Part shown: positions 34,655-45,567 of the stretch, one piece after another
Layout: each line of letters opens with the position of its first letter
Position numbering within the stretch: position 1 is the first letter of the stretch
From: Siderastrea siderea
Taxonomy: Eukaryota > Cnidaria > Anthozoa > Scleractinia > Rhizangiidae
DNA: 64,000 nt
Assembly: GCA_964030785.1 (NCBI GenBank)
Contig: OZ034971.1
Span: 18,556,365 to 18,620,364, forward strand
Direction: 5' to 3'
Made by a program: the position numbers and the translations under genes
Notes under the pieces: generated by a model
The model's database searches: none
What the model was told of the DNA's origin: nothing
Seen by the model: only the letters and a program-made list of their open reading frames with translations

Positions 34655-37600
34655 ATGTCTGCACATAACATAAACATTGAAGAGCTTTTGAAAGAACTAG
34701 ATCCAGCAACGTTACAAGCTTTAGAGCAATTACTTGCAGAGGACGCTCCTGTTGTTCGAAAAACTATTCAAAACATATTGGACGAACCTATTTCTGATAA
34801 AGTGGAGAAGAGTTTAAATAAACCTTTAATTCCTAAAAAATTTCAACCGATCGCTCCTCCTCGTAAAACGGGGAGAAAAACACAAGAAATTTTGAGAAAG
34901 TTTGATCCAATTACCCGAGATAATATCCGAAATGTTACAAATTATCAGAATGAGATTCTTGATTTATATGACACTTCAGAAAATGAGGGAGAAGAAGAAA
35001 TAAGTGGGCGTCGTTTCATTCGATGGCGCTTCATACAAGAACTTGAAAGAAATCTAACACCTGATTTTATGTCAAAAATACGAGAGAAAGTTAAAACATC
35101 TTTCTACGCTAGACATGTTTTTTCATATCAGTTACGCAACATTGAAGAAGATTCGTTAATAGTGATGTACACAAACATTGGCTCGCCTTGGTTTGAAAGT
35201 TTTTCTGAGGCGGAGGAATGGTTGAGTGAGCGGGAAAAAGTACGTTTGGACCCTGACAACATTAATAGACCGGACACAAAATGGGTGTTTGAAAACCACA
35301 ATAATGTTGATGTAAAGGTTGTTCTTGATCGTAAACCGCTTTTAGGTACAGGACCATTACCAGATTGGCTACGTAACCTTTCACATAGTCGTAATATGAT
35401 AGCTTTAGACACTTACAAAGACAATTTATGTCTTTGGCGTTGTATTGCGGTACACCGAGGTTCAAGACCAGATCGAAGTACAACGGCAGCACGGGAACTT
35501 GCAAAGGGTTTCTTCCACCTCAAAGCTGCTCCACAAGATTGCCGTAAAACATCTTTAGATGAACTTGATGAGGTTGAAAAACATCTTAATAAAAAACAAA
35601 TTTTCAAAGATTGGTTAGGTATTCGTGTATATGAGCCTGAACGTTTGAAAGATGGTGAAGTGGTATGGCATCTTTGGAGGAAACCACCAGCCAAATTAAC
35701 AAATATTTTGACAATTGGAATTTACGAAGGGCATGCTTTCGTAATAAAAGATATAACGAAGCTTGCAAAAGTTTATGCATGTGTTAACTGCAGTGCAAGA
35801 TTCACTCAAGCTTGCAGTTTACAACGGCATGCCGAAAGGTGCTCCCAAGGGAAGACGGTGATTGAATGTCCGGCCGAAAAAGTTGAATTACCACAAACAG
35901 CCTTTGAGAAAGCTTTTTATCCAAAACATTCATCTTCTCCAGAATCTCTTCGCTGGCTTGAACAAGAAGCAGCACATCGTAAAATTCACATTCACCACGC
36001 TGCTTGCGGACATGGAGGTGAAAGATGGGTTGAGCGTGCACCTGTAGACGGTTATAACCATGAAACAAAGACTATTTTTCAATATCACGGATGTCACTGG
36101 CATGGGTGCCGAAAATGTTACCCTTATGATCGAAATAGAATTATTACTCATCCTAACCAAACACGAGAAGATAGATTTAAAGCAACTGTTGAACGTACAC
36201 AAAAGCTTCGAGCTGCTGGCTACCGTGTAATCGAGGCATGGTCTTGTGAAGTAGGAAAAATAAATATAAAGTTACCAAAACCTCAAACACAAAGTTATCC
36301 ACACTTTATATTGTTTGACTTCGAAGCACGCGGAGATAAAAATCAGAGGAAGGAACCAACAGAAACGTTAACAATCGAAAACACACACGTACCAATCTCT
36401 GTTAGCGTTGGTGACACTTTAGACAGAGAACCAACTCATATCTGTGAAAGAGACCCTGCGGAGCTTGTTCGCAAGTTTATGGAAGAACTTGAGAGGCGTG
36501 AGAAAAATATAAGGGATCGAGTAAGAGCAGTCTTCATACCTGACGATATAAATATGCTAACAAAAGCACAGCGTCTCAAAATAGAAAAATGGTGTAATCA
36601 GGTGCCAGTTCTTGGGTTTAACTCGGGAAGATATGATTTGAATCTTATAAGAGAACATTTAGCGGAACTTTTAGCTGATACAGATGAAAAAGTAAAAGTT
36701 GCAAAAAATGGAAACAAAATTATGTTCACTTTGAGTAAAAACTTTCGCTTTCTTGATATCATAAACTACTTAGGTCCGGGTACAAGTTATGAGAAATGGG
36801 TAAAAGCTTATGAATGCGAAACTGTAAAATCGTGGTTTCCGTATGACTGGTTTGACACACCTGAAAAACTTGATTTTCGTGGGCTTCCGAAATATGAGGA
36901 TTGGTATTCGAAGCTGAAGGGTGGTTATGTTCTCACGCGGGATCAATGGGAAGAATGTCAGCGTGTGTTCAAAGAAAAGGAGATGGGTCCCTTCGCAGAC
37001 TGGCTGCGTTACTACAATAATCTCGATGTAGCTCCTGGTCTCGAGGCACTAGAAAAGATGCGTGCTTTCTACACCGATAAAGGAATCGATATTTTGAAAG
37101 ATGCTGTAAGTATTCCAGGTGTTAGTTTACATTACTTGCTCCGCGGATGTGTTGAGAGGGGCGCAGATCTTTACAGCCCGTGCAAAGAAGCGTATGAGAT
37201 GTTGAAAGCAGCTGTTGTTGGAGGACCGAGCCTTGTTTTCACAAGATATCATGAAGTTGGAGTTATGAAAATAAGGTCTCATCGAATAGCGGAACCTCGT
37301 TTTTGCAAAAATATAGTGGGTTACGACGCCAACGCTTTGTATTTGTCAACCATGCTAAGAGACATGCCTTGTGGAAAAGGAAGGGTCGTGCATTACAATA
37401 ACGAAGCCGCCGCTCCCATACTGACACAAAGGCTCAAAGAAGAAAAATGGTTTGGATTTGCAGAAGTTGATATAGAGATCCCAAAGCACTTATACTCAAA
37501 GTTTGAGGAAATGTGTCCGTTCTTCTACAACAAAGAGGTCCCTGTTGAAGCTGTACCGCAACATATGCTTGACTATCTTAAACGCACAAAAAGGAACCGC

Positions 37601-38572
37601 GGAGACGGAAAGAAGTTAGTGGGGGCATTGTCTGCAAAGAAGATTTTATTATACGCTCCTCTTCTTAGATGGTATGTTGAGCATGGAGCAGTGATCACAA
37701 ATGTTTATCGGACTATTGATTACCAACCATCAAAAATATTTACTTGGTTTGTGGAGCAAGTGGCTGAAGCTCGTAGAACTGGAGATAAAGAAAAAAGCAA
37801 GGCGCTGTTGGCTGAGGTATTCAAACTGTTAGGAAATAGTGGGTACGGAAAGCTCATCGAAGCCTTGGAGAGGCAAAAAAACGTTATTTACACAAAAAAA
37901 GAAAAGGTAGTCGACAGAGCCTTGCGAAGCGCATATTTCAGTGATCTTGACGAAATTGGGGAAGCGTATGAGCTGGAAAGCCGAAAGCCTCGGATCACAA
38001 TCAGAAGACCATTTCAGGTAGGAATAGCTGTATATCAACTGGCCAAACTTAGAATGCTTGAATTCTATTATGACTTTCTTGACAGATATTTTGACAGAAA
38101 AGGTTTCGAATTGATTCAGATGGATACAGACAGCAATTACATGGCAATCAGCGCTGAAAAGTTGGAAGACATTGTCAAACCAGAGTTAAAAGAAGAATTT
38201 GAGGCAAAAAAGAAAAATTGGTTAGCTTGGGACAAATGGAGCAGTCGTACACCAGGCCTTTTTAAACTTGAATTTCAAGGTAGAAAAATGATTGCTCTTT
38301 GTTCGAAATGTTATTTCGGTGAAGAATATGATTGTAAAAAAAATAAATTAAGCACGAAAGGGGTGTCGAAGAAACAAAACGAGATCACGGCGCAGCGTTT
38401 TGAGAAAGCTTTGGAAGGCAGCAAGGACATAGCAACTAATAGAGGTTTCAGGATGCGGAACGGGCAGATTGTCACTTACGAACAGCAGAAGCTGGGGTTG
38501 AGCGCTTACTATGACAAACGCTGGGTATTGGAAGACGGTATTCACACAGAACCGATCGAGTTTCATTGTTAG
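34655..38572 (+). CDS. PolB: protein-primed family B DNA polymerase (Polinton 1)
   Basis: A 1,305-residue intact replicative polymerase that would copy the linear element using a protein primer. In order: an acidic helical N terminus; a domain with ALDTYKDNLCLWRC (about 250-263) common in cnidarian Polinton polymerases; a C2H2 finger (YACVNCSARF...HAERC, about 376-397); a Vsr/restriction-like segment HGCHWHGC (about 480) with CEVGK; 3'-5' exonuclease motifs FDFEARGD (Exo I, about 552), GFNSGRYDLNLI (Exo II) and YYNNLDV (Exo III, about 788); then polymerase motifs YDANALYLS (A, about 890), KLLGNSGYG (B) and MDTDSNY (C, about 1156). All catalytic acidic residues are present. The first ATG of the open frame was used. 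It is convergent with the integrase gene; their stop codons overlap. Confidence 0.93.
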   Translation: MSAHNINIEELLKELDPATLQALEQLLAEDAPVVRKTIQNILDEPISDKVEKSLNKPLIPKKFQPIAPPRKTGRKTQEILRKFDPITRDNIRNVTNYQNEILDLYDTSENEGEEEISGRRFIRWRFIQELERNLTPDFMSKIREKVKTSFYARHVFSYQLRNIEEDSLIVMYTNIGSPWFESFSEAEEWLSEREKVRLDPDNINRPDTKWVFENHNNVDVKVVLDRKPLLGTGPLPDWLRNLSHSRNMIALDTYKDNLCLWRCIAVHRGSRPDRSTTAARELAKGFFHLKAAPQDCRKTSLDELDEVEKHLNKKQIFKDWLGIRVYEPERLKDGEVVWHLWRKPPAKLTNILTIGIYEGHAFVIKDITKLAKVYACVNCSARFTQACSLQRHAERCSQGKTVIECPAEKVELPQTAFEKAFYPKHSSSPESLRWLEQEAAHRKIHIHHAACGHGGERWVERAPVDGYNHETKTIFQYHGCHWHGCRKCYPYDRNRIITHPNQTREDRFKATVERTQKLRAAGYRVIEAWSCEVGKINIKLPKPQTQSYPHFILFDFEARGDKNQRKEPTETLTIENTHVPISVSVGDTLDREPTHICERDPAELVRKFMEELERREKNIRDRVRAVFIPDDINMLTKAQRLKIEKWCNQVPVLGFNSGRYDLNLIREHLAELLADTDEKVKVAKNGNKIMFTLSKNFRFLDIINYLGPGTSYEKWVKAYECETVKSWFPYDWFDTPEKLDFRGLPKYEDWYSKLKGGYVLTRDQWEECQRVFKEKEMGPFADWLRYYNNLDVAPGLEALEKMRAFYTDKGIDILKDAVSIPGVSLHYLLRGCVERGADLYSPCKEAYEMLKAAVVGGPSLVFTRYHEVGVMKIRSHRIAEPRFCKNIVGYDANALYLSTMLRDMPCGKGRVVHYNNEAAAPILTQRLKEEKWFGFAEVDIEIPKHLYSKFEEMCPFFYNKEVPVEAVPQHMLDYLKRTKRNRGDGKKLVGALSAKKILLYAPLLRWYVEHGAVITNVYRTIDYQPSKIFTWFVEQVAEARRTGDKEKSKALLAEVFKLLGNSGYGKLIEALERQKNVIYTKKEKVVDRALRSAYFSDLDEIGEAYELESRKPRITIRRPFQVGIAVYQLAKLRMLEFYYDFLDRYFDRKGFELIQMDTDSNYMAISAEKLEDIVKPELKEEFEAKKKNWLAWDKWSSRTPGLFKLEFQGRKMIALCSKCYFGEEYDCKKNKLSTKGVSKKQNEITAQRFEKALEGSKDIATNRGFRMRNGQIVTYEQQKLGLSAYYDKRWVLEDGIHTEPIEFHC

Positions 38573-39570
38573 ATTGCGGGTGGTAGTTGTGTATCTGGAG
38601 GGACAACCAAAAGCTCTTCGCGGACAAACCAACGTTTTGGTCCGTCAAATAAATAATAGATAACCGGTGCGTCTGGTTTTATCATAATTTTTTCAATCTC
38701 GTAAACATTCAAAGACCAGATTGGGTCGGTAGCTCTTCGTCGACCACCTTCAAGTTCACCGGGTTGATAAAGATAGCGAACACTTAAACCGGAGGGGAGC
38801 TTTATTTCGTTCACACCAACGGGTCTCAAATAAGGTGTTGAGGGTTCGGATGGAACAGTTTTCTTTTTGATGGCATCAACAGGTTTTTGACCAGTCAGTC
38901 GAGTGACTTCTTTATTCAAAGCTGAAATAACAGCGGGCAGTCGGACCACCCATTCAGTCGATCTTTTGTCTTCTGGGAGGCGCATTTCAACCCCATATTG
39001 GTGGCCAAACAGCCGTTCAGCCAGGGTGCGGTTGAATCTTTCAACAATTGCTTGATCACGGTGAATATCCACACGACCACGTCTAACCTCGACATTATGT
39101 TTTGAAAGCAGTTGATTCACAGCACCCATAAACTCACGACCTGGATCGACCTGAAGCAGTTTCGGCCACTTCAAAGGACCACGACTATAAATCCGTTCCA
39201 GAGCAGATGCGACTTCTTTAGCCTCTTTTGTGGTCAACGGTTCGGCCTCTTTGTATCGAGAGGCCACATCTACCACCGTGAGAGCATATTTGAAAGTTTT
39301 ACGGGAACGTGGTGGGCGATCGTGTGGGAGAAACAGAAGATCGGCTTGGTGAACTTTGTTTGGAACAGGAACGTCAAATTTCGGTCTTGGAATGTAACGT
39401 GGGGCTGGTAAATAAACTTGCCAAAGAGCTTGCTTCATCAACCAGTTTTGAGTCACATCTTCCGAAACTTTTGCTGCCTGGGCTAATTTCTTAATTGCTG
39501 CAAAACCTTTCCAATACCCTTGCGGGCTGTAATAAATTTTTGACAGTTTATTGAAAATACGGGAGCTCAT
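38569..39570 (-). CDS. INT: retrovirus-type DDE integrase (Polinton 1)
   Basis: A 333-residue rve-fold integrase that would insert linear element DNA. The catalytic triad is visible as Asp in HQADLLFL (about 93), Asp in LLQVDPGREF (about 142) and Glu in AIVERFNRT (about 178). An N-terminal helical region (about 15-60) may be the HTH/zinc-like DNA-binding part. The C terminus forms an SH3-like beta-rich segment. There is no chromodomain, unlike the Polinton 2 integrase. It is intact, convergent with PolB (4-bp overlap) and divergent from the zinc-ribbon gene with only 22 bp between start codons. Confidence 0.9.
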   Translation of the reverse strand: MSSRIFNKLSKIYYSPQGYWKGFAAIKKLAQAAKVSEDVTQNWLMKQALWQVYLPAPRYIPRPKFDVPVPNKVHQADLLFLPHDRPPRSRKTFKYALTVVDVASRYKEAEPLTTKEAKEVASALERIYSRGPLKWPKLLQVDPGREFMGAVNQLLSKHNVEVRRGRVDIHRDQAIVERFNRTLAERLFGHQYGVEMRLPEDKRSTEWVVRLPAVISALNKEVTRLTGQKPVDAIKKKTVPSEPSTPYLRPVGVNEIKLPSGLSVRYLYQPGELEGGRRRATDPIWSLNVYEIEKIMIKPDAPVIYYLFDGPKRWFVREELLVVPPDTQLPPAI

Positions 39571-39592
39571 TGTATACTATACAAAATAAAAA
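39570..39592. promoter_or_regulatory. compact palindromic bidirectional promoter
   Basis: The whole spacer between two divergent start codons is 22 bp and contains a perfect 15-bp palindrome, TTGTATACTATACAA (39,570-39,584), followed by an A-rich stretch. There is no room for ordinary upstream elements, so transcription must start very close to, or inside, the coding regions. This looks more like a virus promoter than a host one. Confidence 0.55.
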
Positions 39593-40136
39593 ATGGACGA
39601 CCCATTTGGTTGGTTGCAAGGTGAGAAAATTTCGGCGAAAAAAATTCAAGAAACATTGCAAAAAAAATTAAATTCATACCCATTGACAAAAAAGATTTAT
39701 CGTTGTCCTTCATGCGAGGAGCAATTAATTTATGTGGTGAATGAGTTCTGTCGTGCATGTCCAAAATGTGGTAGAGCGTCTGAATTTGATGATGAACAGT
39801 TTCAAGAAGAAAATCGGGAAAGAATTTTCACTGCAACTAATTTTCATTTAAAAAGTGTTTTGCGGAAATGGAAAATTAACGAAATGTTTTCTTCCAGCGA
39901 GGTAAATTTTCTTGGCAACGTTATTGCTCAATTTCAGAAGATGTCCGGCAAGTCAGTGAACTATCCCTGTTTTTTTTTATAATTATTTTGAAAAGGTACC
40001 TTCTGAATGCTGGCCCAACAAAAAAGAAATTATGAAATCTATTTCTCAGCACCTTCCAAAAAGCTTAGTAAGCTGGTGGCTCGCAAAACAGGAGTTTGAT
40101 AAATGGTGGTTAAAAGCCAATCAAAGTTCTTCATAA
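39593..40136 (+). pseudogene. zinc-ribbon protein, possibly VLTF3-like, one-base frameshift
   Basis: The open frame of 129 codons (39,593-39,982) carries a four-Cys zinc ribbon, YRCPSCEEQ...CRACPKCG (about residues 36-59), and then a NFHLKSVLRKW helix. This resembles the layout of poxvirus-type late transcription factor VLTF3, which some Polinton-like and giant viruses encode; the assignment is by motif only. After a T9 run at 39,970-39,978 the frame is lost, while the next frame stays protein-like, Trp-rich, to a stop at 40,134-40,136. A one-base change in the homopolymer explains this, either mutation or assembly error. Its end overlaps the minus-strand gene fragment by 16 bp. Confidence 0.5.
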
Positions 40137-40210
40137 ACATTTTCATATTTGCCTGTTTTTGGATTTTTCACCAAACGCATAACAGTACCCTTTTTCGGAT
40201 GAGTCCAAAA
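40121..40210 (-). pseudogene. 3' end of a Polinton 1 minus-strand gene
   Basis: A short open stretch reads FWTHPKKGTVMRLVKNPKTG and on to a stop at 40,121, directly next to the LINE poly-T tract. It appears to be the C-terminal end of a small basic protein whose upstream part lies on the other side of the LINE at 45,737-45,826. It is convergent with the zinc-ribbon gene. Confidence 0.5.
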
Positions 40211-40559
40211 TTTCTTTTTTTTGTTTTTTTTTGTTTTTTTTTTTTTGACGGTTTTATTTTCAATGCTTTTACAAATATTGTGTAATCCCTATCCTACTAT
40301 TACATTTTCAATATTACATCAATACCAGTTCTAATACAGTTTACAGTCTTATATGTGTTACAGGTATATCATAATTAATAATTGTTAAAAGTAAATTACA
40401 GATTCTGATTGCAAACAACAATTTTTTTTTTTTTTTTGCAAACAACTAAAAAATTACCAAAAGCGAAAACTGTCACACGAAAACACACACAGACACAATA
40501 GGCACAAATATGCATTTATCTTTCTATATAAAGAGAACAAGGCTAAACAATACCAATAT

Positions 40560-43500
40560 CTATAGAAATTTAGCAAGAATTTCTTCCCATCTTTTCCTGA
40601 AACTTGCAAACGTCCCATTTTTGTTTGCTATATACTTCTCGGTTTCAAACTTATTTTTAACTTTTTTAAGAAAAATATTAAAGTCAGGATATATGCCAGC
40701 TTTTCTACATTCCCAAATACACAGTTTTCCGAGAATTATAAGATAGTTTATAATATCGGTCCTATTTGTAAGCCCAAGTATAATATCTTTTAAAGTCAAA
40801 GTAATGTTTTCCTTAACAAGTTCAAACCACCAAGAGGAGAATGTTTTCCAAAAGATTTGCACATGGGAGCATTCAAAAAAGAGGTGATGCAGCTCTTCTT
40901 TTGAAGAGTCACAGAAAGTGCATTTATCATTCAACGATAAACCTATTTTGAAAAGTTTTGCATTTGTGTACAATATATAATTAAGCACTCTGTACTGGAA
41001 GGACCAAATATACGTTTCGCTTGCGACAGTTTGTGGAAGTGAGTATATTTCCTCCAAAGAGTTTGAAATGTCAAAATCCTAAATTAGTTTCTTTGACATA
41101 TTAGGCAATTTAGCCTTAGCTGTTATTAACAGCTTATAGAAATGCTTACACTTAGCCCTGTAGACGTCGAATTGTATATTATTATGTTTGAAATTTACCA
41201 AGTCAATTTCAGGTAGCGGTTCGCACGACCTGAGTTCTTTCGGAACTGATAGTCTTAAACCTGTCCATGTCAGGAAATCCGTTTTAAGACCCTTTTGTTT
41301 ATAAAAATCATGAGACTGCTTATTATCGGATTCAAACATCAAGTCACGTACGAAAACAATCCCTTTGTCATAATACGATTTATAAAAGACTGATCTGTTG
41401 TCTATTTTAATGTCTTTATTGTTCCAAACAATTCTTTGTGCATAATTATTATCGGAAAATGTATTTCTAAACTCCTCCCACCAAAGAAGCAAGTCTGAAT
41501 AAAAACCGTTTAGTGAAGTGGTCAGATCCTTGAATTCATAATTGCATTTTAATAGAAAGGTTCCTCCATAAGGTTTCAAATAATGATTAAAATACGACTT
41601 CCAGGGTCCTTTTCTAGTACTATCTAAAATGCGCGGAATCCAGGAGAGTCTCAATGCTTTAATTTGGGTTTCAATATCCATGAGGTTCAACCCCCCATTT
41701 TTAACTGAATTTATAACAGAATGTCGCGTGACCTTGTCTGGTCCTTTCCATAGAAATTTAAAAAACATTCTTTCCATCCTTTTTATGATTTCCATTGGGG
41801 TTTGGATTATCGATGATAGGTACAAAAGTTTAGGTATCAAAAAAGTTTTAATAATTGTCACTCGCCCAAATAAAGATAAGCCTCTCATGTTCCAGATATT
41901 GATAACTTTCTGAATTTTGTCTAACTTTTCCTGAAAATTTTGCGAAGATACCACTTTCTGATCACAGGAAAATTGTACTCCTAAATTTTTAACAGTCCTG
42001 CACCATTCCAAACCCAAAGGTTTTTCTACAGAATTCTTCATTGTTCCGATCCACATGGCTTTGGTTTTAGAGACATTCATTTTCAAACCTGAAAACTTTT
42101 CAAAAGTGTTAAGACTGTCTAACAGTTCCTTCGCAGAGGTAATATCTGATAGCAATGCAGTCATATCATCTGCATAGGCAAGCAGCTTTGTTTCATTATC
42201 ACCAATTGTAATAACCTTTATTTTGGTATTCGATCTGATAGAAATAGCCAGAATTTCAATGGCAACAACAAAAAGGTAAGGTGACAATGGATCTCCCTGT
42301 CTTACTCCTCTTTCCAACTTGAACAAAGGAGAGCTTACACCGTTATTAATTACGCAACTAGAGACATTTTTATAAAACGTTTTCACCCATTTTATAAATT
42401 CCGGGCCAAAATTAAAAGCTTCTAAGCACTCATAAAGGAAACACCACTCGATCGAGTCAAATGCTTTTTCGAAGTCAATGAATATCATCATTCCTGGCAC
42501 TTCAGAGCGTTCTGTGTAGTCTATGATGTCAAGTATTGAGCGAGCTGTCTCTCCAATAAATCTATCTTTTATAAAGCCAGATTGGTTATGGTGAATAATG
42601 TCTGGGAGACAGCATTTTATTCTATTAGCAATGACCTTGGAGGCAATTTTTGCATCTACATTAACCAAAGAGATTGGTCTCCAGTTTTCTAAGTAGGATC
42701 TGTCCTTTCCTTTCTTGTCAATAAGGGTAATAATTGCTTGTCTTTGTGACGTTGTCATTTCCTCTAGCTGGAACGAGTAGTTAAAAACGTCGACCAGTTG
42801 ATCTGCTAACGTATCCCATAATTTCTTATAAAATTCAATAGGTATTCCATCATTTCCTGGTGTTTTACCGTTCTCGAACATTTCAATTGCCTTCTTACAC
42901 TCTTCCCTAGATATAAGTCCTTCACAGCTTGTTCTTTGTTCTTCGTTCAGCTTTGGGATATTCAGTTTTTTAAAAAAAGAATCAAACGATTCATGTTGAC
43001 CTAAATTGCTCTTACTACTGTACAGATTTTTATAGTAATCTGAAGCCGAGTTCAATATCTGCTTATGGTCTGTTGTAATCACCCCGCTAAGAGACAGCTT
43101 CCTAATATGTTTTCTCGTGTGGTTTCGTTTTTCTAAATTTAAAAAATATTTGTTACTTTTTTCCCCATGCTCGTGCCATCTTGCCCTCGAGCGCACAATT
43201 ATACCTTCAGTTTTCTTATCATAGAACCTTTCTAACCCCATCTTACATTCCTCCAGTACCTTTCTGGTTTCTACACATGGATTTTGTTCAAATTTAGCTT
43301 GTGCATCTTGATATTTCTTTTGCATCATTTCCTCCTCCTCCCTATTAGCTTTCGCACGTCTTTTAGAATAATCAATAGAAAATAAACGGACATTATATTT
43401 AATCCAGTCCCAAATTACCCTCTTGTCTGAAATTTCTTTTGCCTCTTCTCTCCATATTAATATTTTTTTCTTCACTTCTTCAACATATGCAGCATCATTT

Positions 43501-44303
43501 AACATGGAAGTGTTCATTTTCCAGAAACCGGGTCCTTTTACACCTTCTTCTATTTTGTGCAATTGTAATGTTATAGCAGAATGATCCGTTTTTATGGCTG
43601 ATACAATATCTACGTTCGCTACCATATCATGCAAAGAATCCGATATAAGCCAATAGTCCAATCGACAGAAAATGAAAGGGGACTTTTGTGACCATGTAAA
43701 GCTTTTTTGATTTGGATGTTTAATCCGCCAGACGTCATGTACATTAAATATATTTTGAATATTCTCTATTTGGTCAACGATCTTTTTTCTTGTCGTCAAA
43801 AGCCCTCCCATTTTATCCAAGCTTGGGTTTAAAGGACAATTAAAATCGCCCCCAATAATTATTCTGTCTTCGTATATTTGATCTTCCTTTTTAAGGACAT
43901 TAACAATATGTTCATAAAACTTTGCAGATTGACTATCATTGTTAGGTGCGTAAACATTGAACAGAAGATAATTTTCATCCTTAATTTCGGCGTTTATGCC
44001 GATGTATCTTCCCATGGGATCAACAATCGTTCGCTTTATTTTGCAATCAAAGCCGTTACGCAACAGAATAGCAGCACCTCTCGCATTGCTACTCCCATGG
44101 GCAAATTCTATTGGAGCGCCCCATTCAGCTTTCCATTGTTTTTCTTTATCTATTGTCGAATGCGTTTCTTGAAGAAATATAATGCTTGCTTTTTGCTTCC
44201 TGCACCATGTAAACACTGCTCGCCTTTTTTTAAAATTACTTAGGCCTCTTACATTTAAAGATAGTAATTTAAAATCATCCGATACCATCCTTGAAGTTTT
44301 CAT
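40560..44303 (-). CDS. LINE ORF2: APE endonuclease and reverse transcriptase, one in-frame stop
   Basis: It nicks target DNA and reverse-transcribes the element RNA. The main frame (44,303-41,079) has an apurinic-like endonuclease in residues 10-240 (LLSLNVRGL, FLQETHS, IIGGDFNCPL, KTDHSAITL), a linker, and reverse transcriptase motifs FIDFEKAFDSIEW (about 595), RQGDPLSPYLF (about 665) and YADD (about 710). A thumb-like region with GLSLFGRVTIIK follows. A single TAG at 41,079-41,081 is followed in the same frame by 173 more codons with the CTFC...HHLFFEC zinc knuckle (about 40,915-40,860) typical of the C terminus. Apart from that stop, the sequence is intact, so the copy is young but probably crippled. 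Confidence 0.88.
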
Positions 44304-44709
44304 TTTTTCTGTCCATAATCAGAGAAAAGACGTACAAGCAATTCAATTTAAGTGAAAGAATATTGTAAAAGATTGGCCTACTGTTTAACACTTCACCACA
44401 TAAACACAGACACACACACAATTTAACATATTTTACAAAGAAGACTAAGTCCAGAATTAATGTTATAACGTTAGCACTGAAGGAGATTCTAATTATTACT
44501 CCCTCAGTCGTGCCCCGCTCCTCAAAAAGCTGACAGGAAAAATAGTGCTATACCTGACATTAAAACACACTAAAGCTCATTGTATATAATTGCTCGAATT
44601 AAAGGGAAAATAATTGAAATAGTTGTTCATATTTCTTATTTGCTCAAAGTTTCGGATCAGACTCACAATATCTACGGCAAATTAGAAAAGAAATGTCTAT
44701 TCACTGTTC

Positions 44710-45567
44710 TTAGCCGTCAGAGGCAGGTCTGAAGAAAGACTTCAGTTTTGCTGAATCGTTACCTTTATAAAGGATACGCGGAGGAACACTCCAAGGGATG
44801 AAGGCGTATTCTACATCTTCTCGGTTACGAATTTCCTCAAGGTGGCGGTCTTTCAAAATCTTCCTCTCGTCTCTCACTGCCTTCGAGACATCATCGGAAA
44901 TGAAGATTTTCGCGTCAAGATAGGGATTGTCCTTGAGCTTTGCGGCGGCGTTTCTTAATATAAACTGCTTGTCAGGATACCGTAACAAAGCTACGTGTAT
45001 CGGTCTTGATGACTGCTCACCATTTCGTCTGTTTTGACTGTTCTTTATTGTTGTGCGATGCGCTCTCATGATTTCAATTTCTCTTTCAAGATTCATGTGG
45101 TTGACTAAAATATCTCGTATTATTTCTTCGCACGTGGAGCCATCTTCAGCACCTTCAGGGATATTCCAGAAGACGACATTATTTCGTTTTGACCGGTTCT
45201 CCAGGTCGTCAATCTTCGCCAACAATTTTGCCACGCTACTCTTGTCTGCTTTGTCTTCCAATCCCTGTTTTAAATCTTCGACTTCACTGTTTACAAAGCC
45301 AAGGCTTGTTTTCATTCCACCGACGTCTTCAAACAAAGTGTTCGTTCTTTCTTCTAAGTGTTCAAGCTTACCATAAATGGCGTCATGTCGCCTTCGACTA
45401 TCGGCGTCTAGTTTATCGATTTTCTCCGCAAAACTGCCGATGAGCATTCTTATTTCTTCCAAATTATCTTCAGCGGGATCATTTGCTGCCTCGGAGCCTT
45501 TTTTGGACCGTAAATTTTTGGCGGCCATGTCAGGAAAATAGATATTCAAGCGGAGCTCGCTCGGCAC
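44710..45567 (-). CDS. LINE ORF1 RNA-binding protein
   Basis: A 285-residue L1/Tx1-type ORF1 protein that should coat the LINE RNA. A long coiled coil occupies about residues 35-125 (heptads such as RMLIGSFAEKIDKL and LLAKIDDLENRSKRNN). An RRM-like segment with NVVFWNIPEG follows (about 130-145), then a C-terminal domain with RPIHVALLRYPDKQFIL. It ends about 400 bp before ORF2. The start is the first Met; MAAKNLRSK 14 codons on is a plausible alternative. Confidence 0.78.
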   Translation of the reverse strand: MPSELRLNIYFPDMAAKNLRSKKGSEAANDPAEDNLEEIRMLIGSFAEKIDKLDADSRRRHDAIYGKLEHLEERTNTLFEDVGGMKTSLGFVNSEVEDLKQGLEDKADKSSVAKLLAKIDDLENRSKRNNVVFWNIPEGAEDGSTCEEIIRDILVNHMNLEREIEIMRAHRTTIKNSQNRRNGEQSSRPIHVALLRYPDKQFILRNAAAKLKDNPYLDAKIFISDDVSKAVRDERKILKDRHLEEIRNREDVEYAFIPWSVPPRILYKGNDSAKLKSFFRPASDG

